From the NCBI GenBank assembly GCA_937910235.1, contig CALENB010000406.1:1-32565 (forward strand): 32,565 nt of DNA, given 5' to 3'. The notes under the pieces are model-generated. The model searched no databases. It saw only the letters and a list, made by a program, of their open reading frames with translations, and was not told the origin of the DNA. The DNA is from an uncultured Myxococcales bacterium (GTDB lineage: Bacteria; Myxococcota_A; UBA9042). This document shows positions 22,666-30,614 of this stretch, piece by piece. Every line of letters begins with the position of its first letter. Within the stretch, counting starts at the first letter, position 1. A program made the translations under genes and the position numbers.

Positions 22666-24336
22666 TCATCCCGGACCACCGTGCGTCTCATCGTCGGCCA
22701 GCAGCTCGACGAGGGCCGCGTTGCGTGCCGCCTCGTCGAGGTGGCGGGCGTGATCCAGCGCGTTCGCGCGGTGATCGAGGGTCGCGGCGAACTCACGCCC
22801 GACCATCGCCCCGACTACGCCGGAATGCTGCGCCTCGCGCAAGGCGTCGCGCTCGGCGTCGATGAGGCGGCGGTGGATGTCGACCAGCTGCTCGTCGACC
22901 TCGTCGCCATCTACGTGGATCGCCGCGTTCGCCCGCCCTTTCCGCGCTCGAGCCTCATAGTGATCCTGAAGCCGCGCGCCGGCCACATCGTCAACTAGGC
23001 CATGAATTCGAAGCTCCACCAATTGCCGAAGCGCCTGCTCAGAGGCGAGCGCCAGCATGCGACCGCGTTCGTACTCACGCCGCTCACGCGTCTGGCTCTG
23101 GAGGCCGACGAGGCGCATGAGCGGCGCCATCGTGAGTCCTTGGAGGAAGAGCGACGCGGCGACCACGCCGAAGACGAGGTTCACCAGCAGCTCTCGCCCA
23201 GCAAAACCGACCGGCAACGTCAGCACCAGGACCATGGAGAGCGACCCGCGCAGCCCGCCCCACCACATGACGTGGCGCCACGCTTTGGGGACGGGATCTG
23301 AGAAGAACGCCGCCAGAGACAGCCCACCGTAGATGATGACGGCGCGACCAATGGCGACGGCGACAAACGCCACGGCGATGGCTCCGACGTTGGCGAGGAG
23401 CACCCCGGGCACCAGCTTGAGGCCGACGAGCAGGAAGATGAACGAGTTAGCGAGAAAGGCCATGTACTCCCAGAAGTCCTCCACTGCTACGCGCGTGCTC
23501 ACGCTCATGCCGTACTCCCGGCCGAATGAGCCCATGACGATCCCGGCGCAGACGGTAGAGAGCACGCCGGACACGTGAAACTGCTCCGCGACCAGGAACG
23601 AGCCGTAGGCGACCAGCGTCGTCAGCGTAACCTCGATGAGGTGATCGTCGATGACGCGCGTCACCGCGGACACCGCGCCGCCGATCACGAGGCCGACGAC
23701 GATGCCGCCGCCTGCCATCGTGATGAAGGTCCGTAGGCCGAATCGGGAGATGCCAGCCCAGCCCTGTTCAATGCCGCCCCCAGGCTCCTCCATGCCAATA
23801 CCGAGGGCGGCGGCGACGATGACAAAGACGACGACCGCGACCCCGTCGTTGAGCAGGCTCTCGCCCTCCACGAGCAGGTACAGGCGCTGGGGCACCCCCA
23901 GCTCACGGAACAAGGCCAGCACGCTGATAGGGTCGGTCGCGGCGATGACGGAGGCCATGAGGAACGCGTGGCTCCAACCAAAGGTCGGCGCGAGCCCGGT
24001 CTGGTTGAGCCCCAGCCACAGCAGCGCGGCCGTCGCCAACGTCGCGACGACCACGCCTGGCAGCGCGAGCAGCAGCACAGGCACCAGCTCCCGTCGCAGT
24101 TCGCCCACGCGGATATGTAGGGCCGCCTCGAAGAGCAGCGCCGGCAAGAAGAGCAGGAGCAGGATGTCCTTGTTCAGCTCCATGCCCGCGAGCGCCTCCA
24201 CCCGGACAAAACCGAGCACCAACCCTGCAGACACCAGCGCCAGGGTGTACGGCACGCGGGCCTTGCGCGCGGCCATGCCAACGAGGGAGGCGATCAGCAG
24301 CAGCACCAAGACCTGGACTTCGACGTGGTGGATCAT
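22666..24336 (-). CDS. CPA1-family Na+(K+)/H+ antiporter (NhaP-like)
   Basis: A 556-residue cation/proton antiporter of the inner membrane. About twelve hydrophobic segments fill residues 5-425. Signature elements are FLPALLFEAALHI (63-75), ASVIAATDPISVLALF (128-143) and the ion-binding helix VEGESLLNDG (156-165), where N163-D164 is the CPA1 ND pair. About 130 hydrophilic, helical C-terminal residues follow, as in NhaP and SOS1-like proteins where such tails regulate activity. GGAG lies about 8 bases before the ATG. It is divergent from the giant VIT-VWA gene across a 359-bp spacer and upstream of the methyltransferase-like gene. Role: pH and sodium homeostasis. Confidence 0.9.
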   Translation of the reverse strand: MIHHVEVQVLVLLLIASLVGMAARKARVPYTLALVSAGLVLGFVRVEALAGMELNKDILLLLFLPALLFEAALHIRVGELRRELVPVLLLALPGVVVATLATAALLWLGLNQTGLAPTFGWSHAFLMASVIAATDPISVLALFRELGVPQRLYLLVEGESLLNDGVAVVVFVIVAAALGIGMEEPGGGIEQGWAGISRFGLRTFITMAGGGIVVGLVIGGAVSAVTRVIDDHLIEVTLTTLVAYGSFLVAEQFHVSGVLSTVCAGIVMGSFGREYGMSVSTRVAVEDFWEYMAFLANSFIFLLVGLKLVPGVLLANVGAIAVAFVAVAIGRAVIIYGGLSLAAFFSDPVPKAWRHVMWWGGLRGSLSMVLVLTLPVGFAGRELLVNLVFGVVAASLFLQGLTMAPLMRLVGLQSQTRERREYERGRMLALASEQALRQLVELRIHGLVDDVAGARLQDHYEARARKGRANAAIHVDGDEVDEQLVDIHRRLIDAERDALREAQHSGVVGAMVGREFAATLDHRANALDHARHLDEAARNAALVELLADDETHGGPG

Positions 24337-24497
24337 CTGGAGGCTCCGGGCCCGAGGCGGGCTGGGCTGGGTGACTGACTGTGCCGGTCGCGATCTGCTG
24401 GAACGCAGTGTCGCACGAAGCGTTCCGGTGCGCTGCGACCAGCCCTCCGCACCCCAGCGGCCCGGCAGTTCGCGGCCGCCGTCCGGCCCTCAGATGA

Positions 24498-24510
24498 AGT
24501 GCCAGGCACC
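24498..24510. repeat. REP-like palindrome, copy 2
   Basis: agtgccaggcacc shares the 11-bp core gtgccaggcac (5-bp arms, 1-base centre) and the preceding gatga(a) with copy 1 at 21341-21353. It sits in the divergent spacer upstream of the giant VIT-VWA gene. Confidence 0.55.
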
Positions 24511-24594
24511 TAGCGAGCCTGCAGGAGGTGGAGCTGGACACGGACCAACCGGCTGACGCCTGCCAGCCGCTTCCGTCGTTCGCACGTCATGGGT

Positions 24595-24600
24595 TACCCT
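24595..24600 (+). promoter_or_regulatory. candidate -10 element for the giant VIT-VWA gene
   Basis: TACCCT within ATGGGTTACCCTGCGC lies 95 bases before the ATG at 24696. It resembles the other TAnnCT-type hexamers in the window (1795, 9785, 16766). No convincing -35 box is visible. Confidence 0.25.
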
Positions 24601-24695
24601 GCGCGCGCACTGTCCCGCACAAGTCCGACCGAGATCAGACCGACGCGCCTCGCCGTGCGTCAACACGGGTCCCCGCTCGTTCGCCAGGAGCCCGC

Positions 24696-27600
24696 ATGCA
24701 CGCCCCACTCGCTGACCGCCCACGCCGCCTCACACAACTGAGCCTCGTCGCGCTGAGCCTCGTCGCGCTGAGCCTCGTCGCGCTGAGCCTCGTCGCGCTG
24801 CCGCTCGCTGGCTGTGGTGAGCAGGCCGTCGCCGTGCCGCTCTTTGACGCCACCGCGTTCTACGGCCCCGCGAAGGTCGCCGACATCGCGTTCGCGGGCG
24901 GCGGCGCACGAGTCGCGCCGCCCATGAGCCTCACCGCCTCAGACGGCACCGGGCTGCGCCTCACCCAGCTGCGGGCGCAGGCCGTCGTCGAGGGGCCGCT
25001 CGCGTTCACGGAGCTGCACCTGACCTTCCATAACCCCGAGAATCGGCAGCGCGAGGGCCGCTTCTCCATCACCTTGCCGCCGAGCGCCGCCGTGAATCGC
25101 TTCGCCATGTACACCGACAAATGGATGGAGGGCGAGGTCGTCGAGAAGCAGCAGGCACGGCGGATCTACGAAGACTATCTGCACCGCAAGCAGGATCCGG
25201 CGCTGCTGGAGACCGGGGCGGGCAACACGTTTCGGGCGCGGGTCTTCCCCATCCCTGCCGGCGGTGACAAGAAGCTGATCGTGAGTTTCACCACCGAGCT
25301 GGCCCGGGCCTCAGACCCGTACGTGCTCCCCCTCGCGGGGCTCGGTGAGCTGAAAGACCTGGAGATCACGGTCGCGGTTCACCACCAGGTCAAGGCGCAG
25401 GCGTATCGCGGCCCCCGCGTCGTGCAGGTGCAGCGCCAGGCCTTCACACCCGCGCGTGACCTCGTCGTGCACCCCCAGGCGGCCAACGGACCCAGCGCGC
25501 TGCGCAATGGCGATCTGGTGGCGACGCGCATCACCCTGCCTACCAACCGAGAGAAGCAGCGTTTCAGCGAGGTGGTGGTGCTGTTTGACACCTCGGCGTC
25601 TGAGGCCGTGAACTTCAAAGGCCGCGTCACCCGGCTCGAGCAGCTGCTCACGTTCGTGGCGCAACACGGCGCGCAGCAGGTGACGGTGCTGGCCTTCGAT
25701 CAGGTCGGCGAGCCCGTGTTTTCGGGTCCGCCAGCCAAGTGGGGCGAGGCGGAGCGGACCAAGCTGCTCGAGCGCGGCGCCCTGGGTGCGTCCGATTGGG
25801 GCGCCGCGCTGAGCAGGGCCGGCAAGTTGGCGAAGGGTCGCAAGGACGTGCGTGTGATCGCCTTTGGCAACGGTGTCGCCACGGCGGGGCTGACGGCGGT
25901 CGATGAGCTCAAGCGGGTCGCGTTGTCTCTGAACGCCGTGGGCGTGCAGCGTCTCGACACCGTGGAGATGGCCGCGCAGCGCGATATGGCGAGCCTGCGG
26001 GCCATCGCGACGGCCGGGTTGCCGCACGATGGCGTGCACGTGCAGCTCGGCACGAAGCCGAAGCCAGGCGAGTTCGACGCCTTGCTCGCGGCGACGTTTC
26101 GGCCGATTCGAGTCGCGGTGAAAGGCGCCGCCTGGGTCTGGCCGCAGGCGCTCAAAGGCCTCAAAGGCGGCGACAGCGCCGTGGTTTTTGCGCAACACGA
26201 GGGGGACGACGTCGAGGTGGAGCTGAGCGGTGGGGCGACGCAGCGCGTCACGGTGAGGCCGCAGCTGGCCGCGCGCGCGCTGCTGCAGACGGCCTGGGTC
26301 AGCGCGCGCATCAAGCGGCTGCTGCACGACAGCGCGTTTGGCGATCCAGACATGCGACCGATGGCAAAGCAGCAGGCCTTGAAGCTCTCGATCAAGCATC
26401 GCGTGCTCTGCGAGCTGACCGCGCTGCTGGTGCTGGAGTCCGAGCGCGAGTACGCCCGCTACAACCTCAAACAGACGGCGCTCGCGGACATCTTGACGGT
26501 GACGCCAGACCTAGAGGTGGCCGCGCTGGATCGGGCTCACGCCTACGAGTCGGAGCGGCGCAGGTTCGTGCCGCGGGTCGATCCGGTCGAGGTGAGCTGG
26601 CTCGACAAGCTGAAGGCCACGTTCGCGTCGAAGTCCGATGAGCAGGCGACCGCGGCCGTGGCGCCGAGCGCCGGTTCGGATCGGGCGGTGGAAGCAGCCG
26701 CGACGCCGAGGAGCGTCGCAGCGCAGCGCGCGGAGATTGAGACGGAGACGGCGAAAGACCACGCCGACGATGGCGTGGAGGGCGAGCGCGCCGCCGCCGC
26801 GATGCCGCAAGCCCGAGGCGGAGCGCCGTCGCCGTCGCCGGGAGCGCACCCGACACCCAGAGACATGCCTCCACAAGCTGAGTCCAACGTGAAAGAGAAG
26901 AAGCGTGCCCGACGACAGGACGCGCCGTCGGCCGAGGCGCGTCCCAACAACGACGTGCGAATGGCGGAGGAACGAAAACCAACAAGCCAAGGACCTGCGG
27001 GCGCCCTCGTCGGCGGGTCGGGTGGCGGTGGCAGCGCTGGCGCCAAAGGCGTCGGCCTCAGCAGCCGCACAGGCCCCGGCCCGCACAACGGCGACCTCTT
27101 CTTCGACAAGAACGCCGCCAAGCGCAAGGTCAGCGTGTCCGTAGCGGTCGCCGGCCTGGACGGAGCCAAAGGGCCGCGGACCGCGGTCGCCCGCGTGCTC
27201 GCCCGCAGAAACGGCAGTGTTCGGCGCTGCTATGAGCTGTACGTACGCCGCAATCCCAACGCCAACGGTGCTGTGAAGGTGATCGTGGCGTTCACGGTGG
27301 GCACCGCGGGCACGATGACCAGTGTGGACGTGAGAAGCGCGCCGCCTGAGCTCGGCGCCTGCATCAAGGCGCAGTTTCTCCGAATCCGAGGCTTGCCGCT
27401 CCTCCCTCGACCACAGGGTTTCAGTCAGCGGTACAACTTCCAGAGCTCCGGGCCAAGCCGTGAACGCGAGCTGCCTGGGGCCATGGTGCAGCGGTCTACC
27501 ACCACCGAGCTCGCCGCCAAGAAGGCGCAAGCGCGCGCCAATCGTGAGCGCGCACGGCTGCGCAAACAGCGCCGCGCCCTCGCAGTACAAGCCGCCAAGC

Positions 27601-28583
27601 TGGCCAAGGTGCGCCTGCAGCTCGAGACCGAGAACGCAGCCAAGGAGGCCATCGGGCGCGGCAAACGTGAGCTCGAGGCGCTGCGCGCAGGCATCGCCAA
27701 CACCCCGAATATCAAGGGTCCCTACGCCAAGATTCGCAGCGCCATCGACAGCAAGAAGCTCAAGACGGCCCTTCGCACAGCCTGGGACTGGCGCCGCAAC
27801 GACCCCGCCAACGTGATGGCGCTGGTCGCGCTGGGTGACGCGTACTTAGCCTTGGAGGAGCCCAAACAAGCGGCGCGGGCCTATGGCTCGCTCATTGACC
27901 TGTTCCCCTCCCGCGCCGATCTGCGACGGTTCGCCGGCAACTTGCTCGACACGACCGACGTCGCCGGCCATCGCCTCGCCATTGACACGTACCGCGCCGC
28001 CGTCAAGCAGCGTCCAGACCATCCGGCCGGGTATCACATGTTGGCCATGACCTTGGCGCAGGACGGTCAGCTTCAGGCCGCGATCGACACGCTGGAGGCT
28101 GGCATCAAGGCCAAGCGCCGGTCGGGGAACTTCAGGGGTGTCGATCGCATCCTCAACGATGACCTGCGCATGGTGCGACAAGCGCGCGACGGCGGTGGCG
28201 GCGTCCCCCCGAATATTCGCTTCGTGCTGACGTGGGAGACCGACGCCAACGACGTCGATTTTCACATCTTCGACAGCGATTTTGAGCACGCCTCGTTTCG
28301 GCAGCGCCAGCTCAAGAGCGGCGGCGAGCTGTTCGCTGACATCACCACGGGCTACGGGCCAGAGTGCTTTCGTATCGACAACCCGACGCAGTACCCCTAC
28401 CAACTTCTAGCCCACTATTACGCCATGGGGCCGATGGGGTATGGCATGGGGCGGCTGCAGGTCGTTCGTTACGACGGCAAAAAGGGGTTTGGCGTCGAGA
28501 GTCGACCCTTTGTGATCATGCAGAACCGGTCCTACGTCGACATGGGCGAGGTGACGGCGAAGACGGCGCCCGTGAATCATTAG
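24696..28583 (+). CDS. giant lipoprotein: VIT, VWA, AgmX/PglI-type, TPR and DUF2135 domains
   Basis: A 1295-residue predicted lipoprotein. The signal sequence is built from a repeated LSLVA unit and ends in the lipobox LAGC (Cys40). Domains in order: VIT (about 76-205, with LTFHNPENRQREGRFSI and ARRIYEDYLHRKQDPALLE); VWA (about 290-450, MIDAS D298-T-S300-A-S302); TALLVLESEREYAR (575-588); a low-complexity linker (about 640-800); an AgmX/PglI C-terminal-type domain (about 800-912, RRCYELYVRRNP with C845 and C889); a charged coiled coil (about 935-1000); TPRs (about 1005-1140); and DUF2135 (about 1172-1290, FVLTWETDANDVDFHIF and ADITTGYGPECF). AGGAG five bases before ATG fixes the start. This fuses the two modules that are separate coupled genes at 14479-9798. 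Likely an outer-membrane or periplasmic adhesion or assembly factor; its ligand is unknown. The SGNH gene starts 7 bases after it. Confidence 0.88.
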   Translation: MHAPLADRPRRLTQLSLVALSLVALSLVALSLVALPLAGCGEQAVAVPLFDATAFYGPAKVADIAFAGGGARVAPPMSLTASDGTGLRLTQLRAQAVVEGPLAFTELHLTFHNPENRQREGRFSITLPPSAAVNRFAMYTDKWMEGEVVEKQQARRIYEDYLHRKQDPALLETGAGNTFRARVFPIPAGGDKKLIVSFTTELARASDPYVLPLAGLGELKDLEITVAVHHQVKAQAYRGPRVVQVQRQAFTPARDLVVHPQAANGPSALRNGDLVATRITLPTNREKQRFSEVVVLFDTSASEAVNFKGRVTRLEQLLTFVAQHGAQQVTVLAFDQVGEPVFSGPPAKWGEAERTKLLERGALGASDWGAALSRAGKLAKGRKDVRVIAFGNGVATAGLTAVDELKRVALSLNAVGVQRLDTVEMAAQRDMASLRAIATAGLPHDGVHVQLGTKPKPGEFDALLAATFRPIRVAVKGAAWVWPQALKGLKGGDSAVVFAQHEGDDVEVELSGGATQRVTVRPQLAARALLQTAWVSARIKRLLHDSAFGDPDMRPMAKQQALKLSIKHRVLCELTALLVLESEREYARYNLKQTALADILTVTPDLEVAALDRAHAYESERRRFVPRVDPVEVSWLDKLKATFASKSDEQATAAVAPSAGSDRAVEAAATPRSVAAQRAEIETETAKDHADDGVEGERAAAAMPQARGGAPSPSPGAHPTPRDMPPQAESNVKEKKRARRQDAPSAEARPNNDVRMAEERKPTSQGPAGALVGGSGGGGSAGAKGVGLSSRTGPGPHNGDLFFDKNAAKRKVSVSVAVAGLDGAKGPRTAVARVLARRNGSVRRCYELYVRRNPNANGAVKVIVAFTVGTAGTMTSVDVRSAPPELGACIKAQFLRIRGLPLLPRPQGFSQRYNFQSSGPSRERELPGAMVQRSTTTELAAKKAQARANRERARLRKQRRALAVQAAKLAKVRLQLETENAAKEAIGRGKRELEALRAGIANTPNIKGPYAKIRSAIDSKKLKTALRTAWDWRRNDPANVMALVALGDAYLALEEPKQAARAYGSLIDLFPSRADLRRFAGNLLDTTDVAGHRLAIDTYRAAVKQRPDHPAGYHMLAMTLAQDGQLQAAIDTLEAGIKAKRRSGNFRGVDRILNDDLRMVRQARDGGGGVPPNIRFVLTWETDANDVDFHIFDSDFEHASFRQRQLKSGGELFADITTGYGPECFRIDNPTQYPYQLLAHYYAMGPMGYGMGRLQVVRYDGKKGFGVESRPFVIMQNRSYVDMGEVTAKTAPVNH
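24738..24797 (+). repeat. four exact tandem copies of a 15-bp unit inside the signal peptide
   Basis: The unit ctgagcctcgtcgcg is repeated at 24738-24752, 24753-24767, 24768-24782 and 24783-24797, giving LSLVA four times in the hydrophobic core of the lipoprotein signal peptide. The period is a multiple of three, so copy-number change would lengthen or shorten the hydrophobic core by 5 residues without a frameshift. Confidence 0.95.
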
Positions 28584-28590
28584 CTTCCCG

Positions 28591-30414
28591 GTGAACGGAG
28601 CGCGTGCGCTGTCGCGTGTGTGCGGCCCCGCGTCGTTGCTGCTGCTGGTGCTGTGCGCGGAGATCTTGCCGCCGTCGAGCGCCGTCGCCGCAGGTTTGGC
28701 TGATCCTGTCGGGGCTGCGCACGCCTCCGATCTGGCGGGACCGGTGACGCAGGCGTGGGCCGCCGTCGACCAAGCCGACATGGGGACACACGCCGCCGTC
28801 GAACCCGCGTGGCGCGGTCAACTCCGTGACGCTGGCGCGCTGCCCTGGACGCTGCTGTTCTGCCTCCCCATGTGGGGGCTGGTGTGGCGTCGTCGTCGGC
28901 AACTCAGGGGCTCGAGGCGCCTCGCCGCGCTGCTCTCGTCGACGCTGATGCTCGTCGTCGCCGGCGTGCTGGCTGATCGGGTGGTGAACACGCTGTTTCC
29001 GCCTCCGCCGCTGCGACGCGGCGCGGTGGTGGATCGGCCGCGTGTGCCGACCGATGACACGCCCACGATCTACGCATGGGGCGAGTCGACGATGCACGGC
29101 GACGTGTTTGGACCCTGGCTCAACATCCCCAAAGTGGTCGGATGGAGCTTGGTGGATGTGGCTGGCAAGCCGCGATTTGCGATCCAGAACCTCGCTGAGC
29201 CCGGCACGAGCTTGTCTCTGGGCCTGCCGTCGCAGCTCTACCCGATCTTTCAGCACCCGGCGCGCTACCGGGCCGCTGCGCTGTTGATCTACGTCGGCCA
29301 CAATGAGTACTGGAACGCGCGCATCTACGGCGGCTGGCGCGCGACGTGGTGGTCGCTCAGCCCCGACGCAGAGCGAGAGGCCGTAGAATCAACGTATGAG
29401 CGCCGCATGCGGCGTCTGCTGCTCCTGGCTCAGGCTGCGCGCGTGCCCGTGTTCCTCGGGTTACCGGTCGGCAATCAGGAGGGCTTCCCGCCCGTCGAGC
29501 CGCGCCATCGGTGGACGGTGACGTGGGGAGACCGCACCGAATTTGAGCGCGAGATCGACGTCGCCCTGCGCGCGCTGGCCGCGTCGCGACCAGACCTCGC
29601 CCTGCGCGCCGCGCTGGCCGCGCGTGACCTGTCGCCGCAACACGGCTGGGCGGCCTTTGTGGAGGGCAGGGCGCTCCGCGCGCTCGGTCGACCGGCGGCG
29701 GCGCACGCTGCGTTCAGGCGCGCGCACGAGCAGGACTACAATCGCCAACGTGCGCTGCCGAGTCAGAACGCGATCTTGAGGCGGCTTTGCGCTGAAGGGC
29801 TGGCGCACTGCGTCGACGCCGAAGCGGCGATGCGTGCTGAGCTGACTTGGCTGGATGACGACGCCTTCATCGACTTGCATCATCCCGACGCACGAGGCCA
29901 CGCTCTGATCGGCGCCGCGTTCGCGCGCAGCATCGCGACGACGCTCGACCTCCCGCCACCACGGCGGTTGCCGCCGCGGGGCTGGCCGAAGTCACTCGAC
30001 CCGAGTCCGGCGATGCGTGCGCGCTATCTGCAGACCGCGGCGTGGCACCTCGTCCTCGCCAACGATCTGCGGCACGGCTATCGCCGGTCGCAGCAGGCGG
30101 TCGTCACCCGCGCGCGACGGCAGCTGGTGCCACTACGGCGCGCGCTCCAACAGCTCCCAACGGGTCCTGCGGCCGCGCTGCGTCCGAGAGTGCAGCGCGC
30201 TGCGCTGGTCGCCGCCGCGCTCGCGGGCGAGGTGGCCGAGGCCAGACGACTGCGAGACATCGTGTGGCGCGAGCACGATTGGTGCCAGGGACAGCCGCTC
30301 GCAACGGCGTGGATGCGTGACCGGGTGGCGGACGTGCTCGGTCCCGCCGCTGTGGCGCCCAGGCAGCCCCGCGCCGCCTGCTCGCCGTCGCCTCGTCAGC
30401 TGCTGCCGCGCTAG
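28591..30414 (+). CDS. SGNH/GDSL-hydrolase-like membrane protein with helical repeat insert
   Basis: A 607-residue protein from GTG 28591, 7 bases after the preceding stop with no clear ribosome site, so coupled translation is likely. Hydrophobic segments lie at about 10-35, 84-98 and 110-132. SGNH-type motifs follow: block I IYAWGESTMHGD (GES, S166), block III IYVGHNEYWNARI (G236-H-N238) and block V FIDLHHPDARGHALIG (D428-LH-H431). Ser166, Asp428 and His431 would form the triad on the periplasmic side. Between blocks III and V is an Ala/Arg-rich helical stretch of TPR-like appearance (about 325-400). SGNH enzymes include deacylases and O-acetyl esterases or transferases on glycans. The class call is good; the substrate is unknown. 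It may modify a surface polymer related to the flanking VIT and GT-C-like genes. Confidence 0.72.
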   Translation: MNGARALSRVCGPASLLLLVLCAEILPPSSAVAAGLADPVGAAHASDLAGPVTQAWAAVDQADMGTHAAVEPAWRGQLRDAGALPWTLLFCLPMWGLVWRRRRQLRGSRRLAALLSSTLMLVVAGVLADRVVNTLFPPPPLRRGAVVDRPRVPTDDTPTIYAWGESTMHGDVFGPWLNIPKVVGWSLVDVAGKPRFAIQNLAEPGTSLSLGLPSQLYPIFQHPARYRAAALLIYVGHNEYWNARIYGGWRATWWSLSPDAEREAVESTYERRMRRLLLLAQAARVPVFLGLPVGNQEGFPPVEPRHRWTVTWGDRTEFEREIDVALRALAASRPDLALRAALAARDLSPQHGWAAFVEGRALRALGRPAAAHAAFRRAHEQDYNRQRALPSQNAILRRLCAEGLAHCVDAEAAMRAELTWLDDDAFIDLHHPDARGHALIGAAFARSIATTLDLPPPRRLPPRGWPKSLDPSPAMRARYLQTAAWHLVLANDLRHGYRRSQQAVVTRARRQLVPLRRALQQLPTGPAAALRPRVQRAALVAAALAGEVAEARRLRDIVWREHDWCQGQPLATAWMRDRVADVLGPAAVAPRQPRAACSPSPRQLLPR

Positions 30415-30614
30415 CTGCCGTGGCCCGATCCCGCTGAACCGAACGCCGGCTGATGGGCCCGCCGCGTTAGAACTCGACACCGGCGGGTCAAGCGTTATAA
30501 CTTGCCGACGTGATTGAAGGCCATGGCTGACGGGCAGAGCTCGCGTCCAAGCGGCGTAGGGCCACTGCGATCACGACAATCATCTGGCGACGACGTGGAC
30601 GTCAACATGAGCGC

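Larger units (their letters stand above)
24337..24695. other. 359-base divergent spacer between antiporter and giant VIT-VWA gene
   Basis: Non-coding. It holds the second copy of the gtgccaggcac palindrome (24499-24509), a -10 candidate at 24595-24600 and, at the end, AGGAG (24686-24690) five bases before the ATG of the VIT-VWA gene. An in-frame upstream extension of that gene (to about 24528) has no signal peptide logic and is judged non-coding. Confidence 0.6.

Noticed and set aside
24528-24695. Upstream extension of the giant VIT-VWA gene
   Set aside because: It would bury the lipoprotein signal peptide 56 residues inside; ATG 24696 has AGGAG and a proper signal sequence.
24738-24797. Tandem repeat considered as a CRISPR array
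   Set aside because: No spacers; the units are directly adjacent and in frame within a signal peptide.
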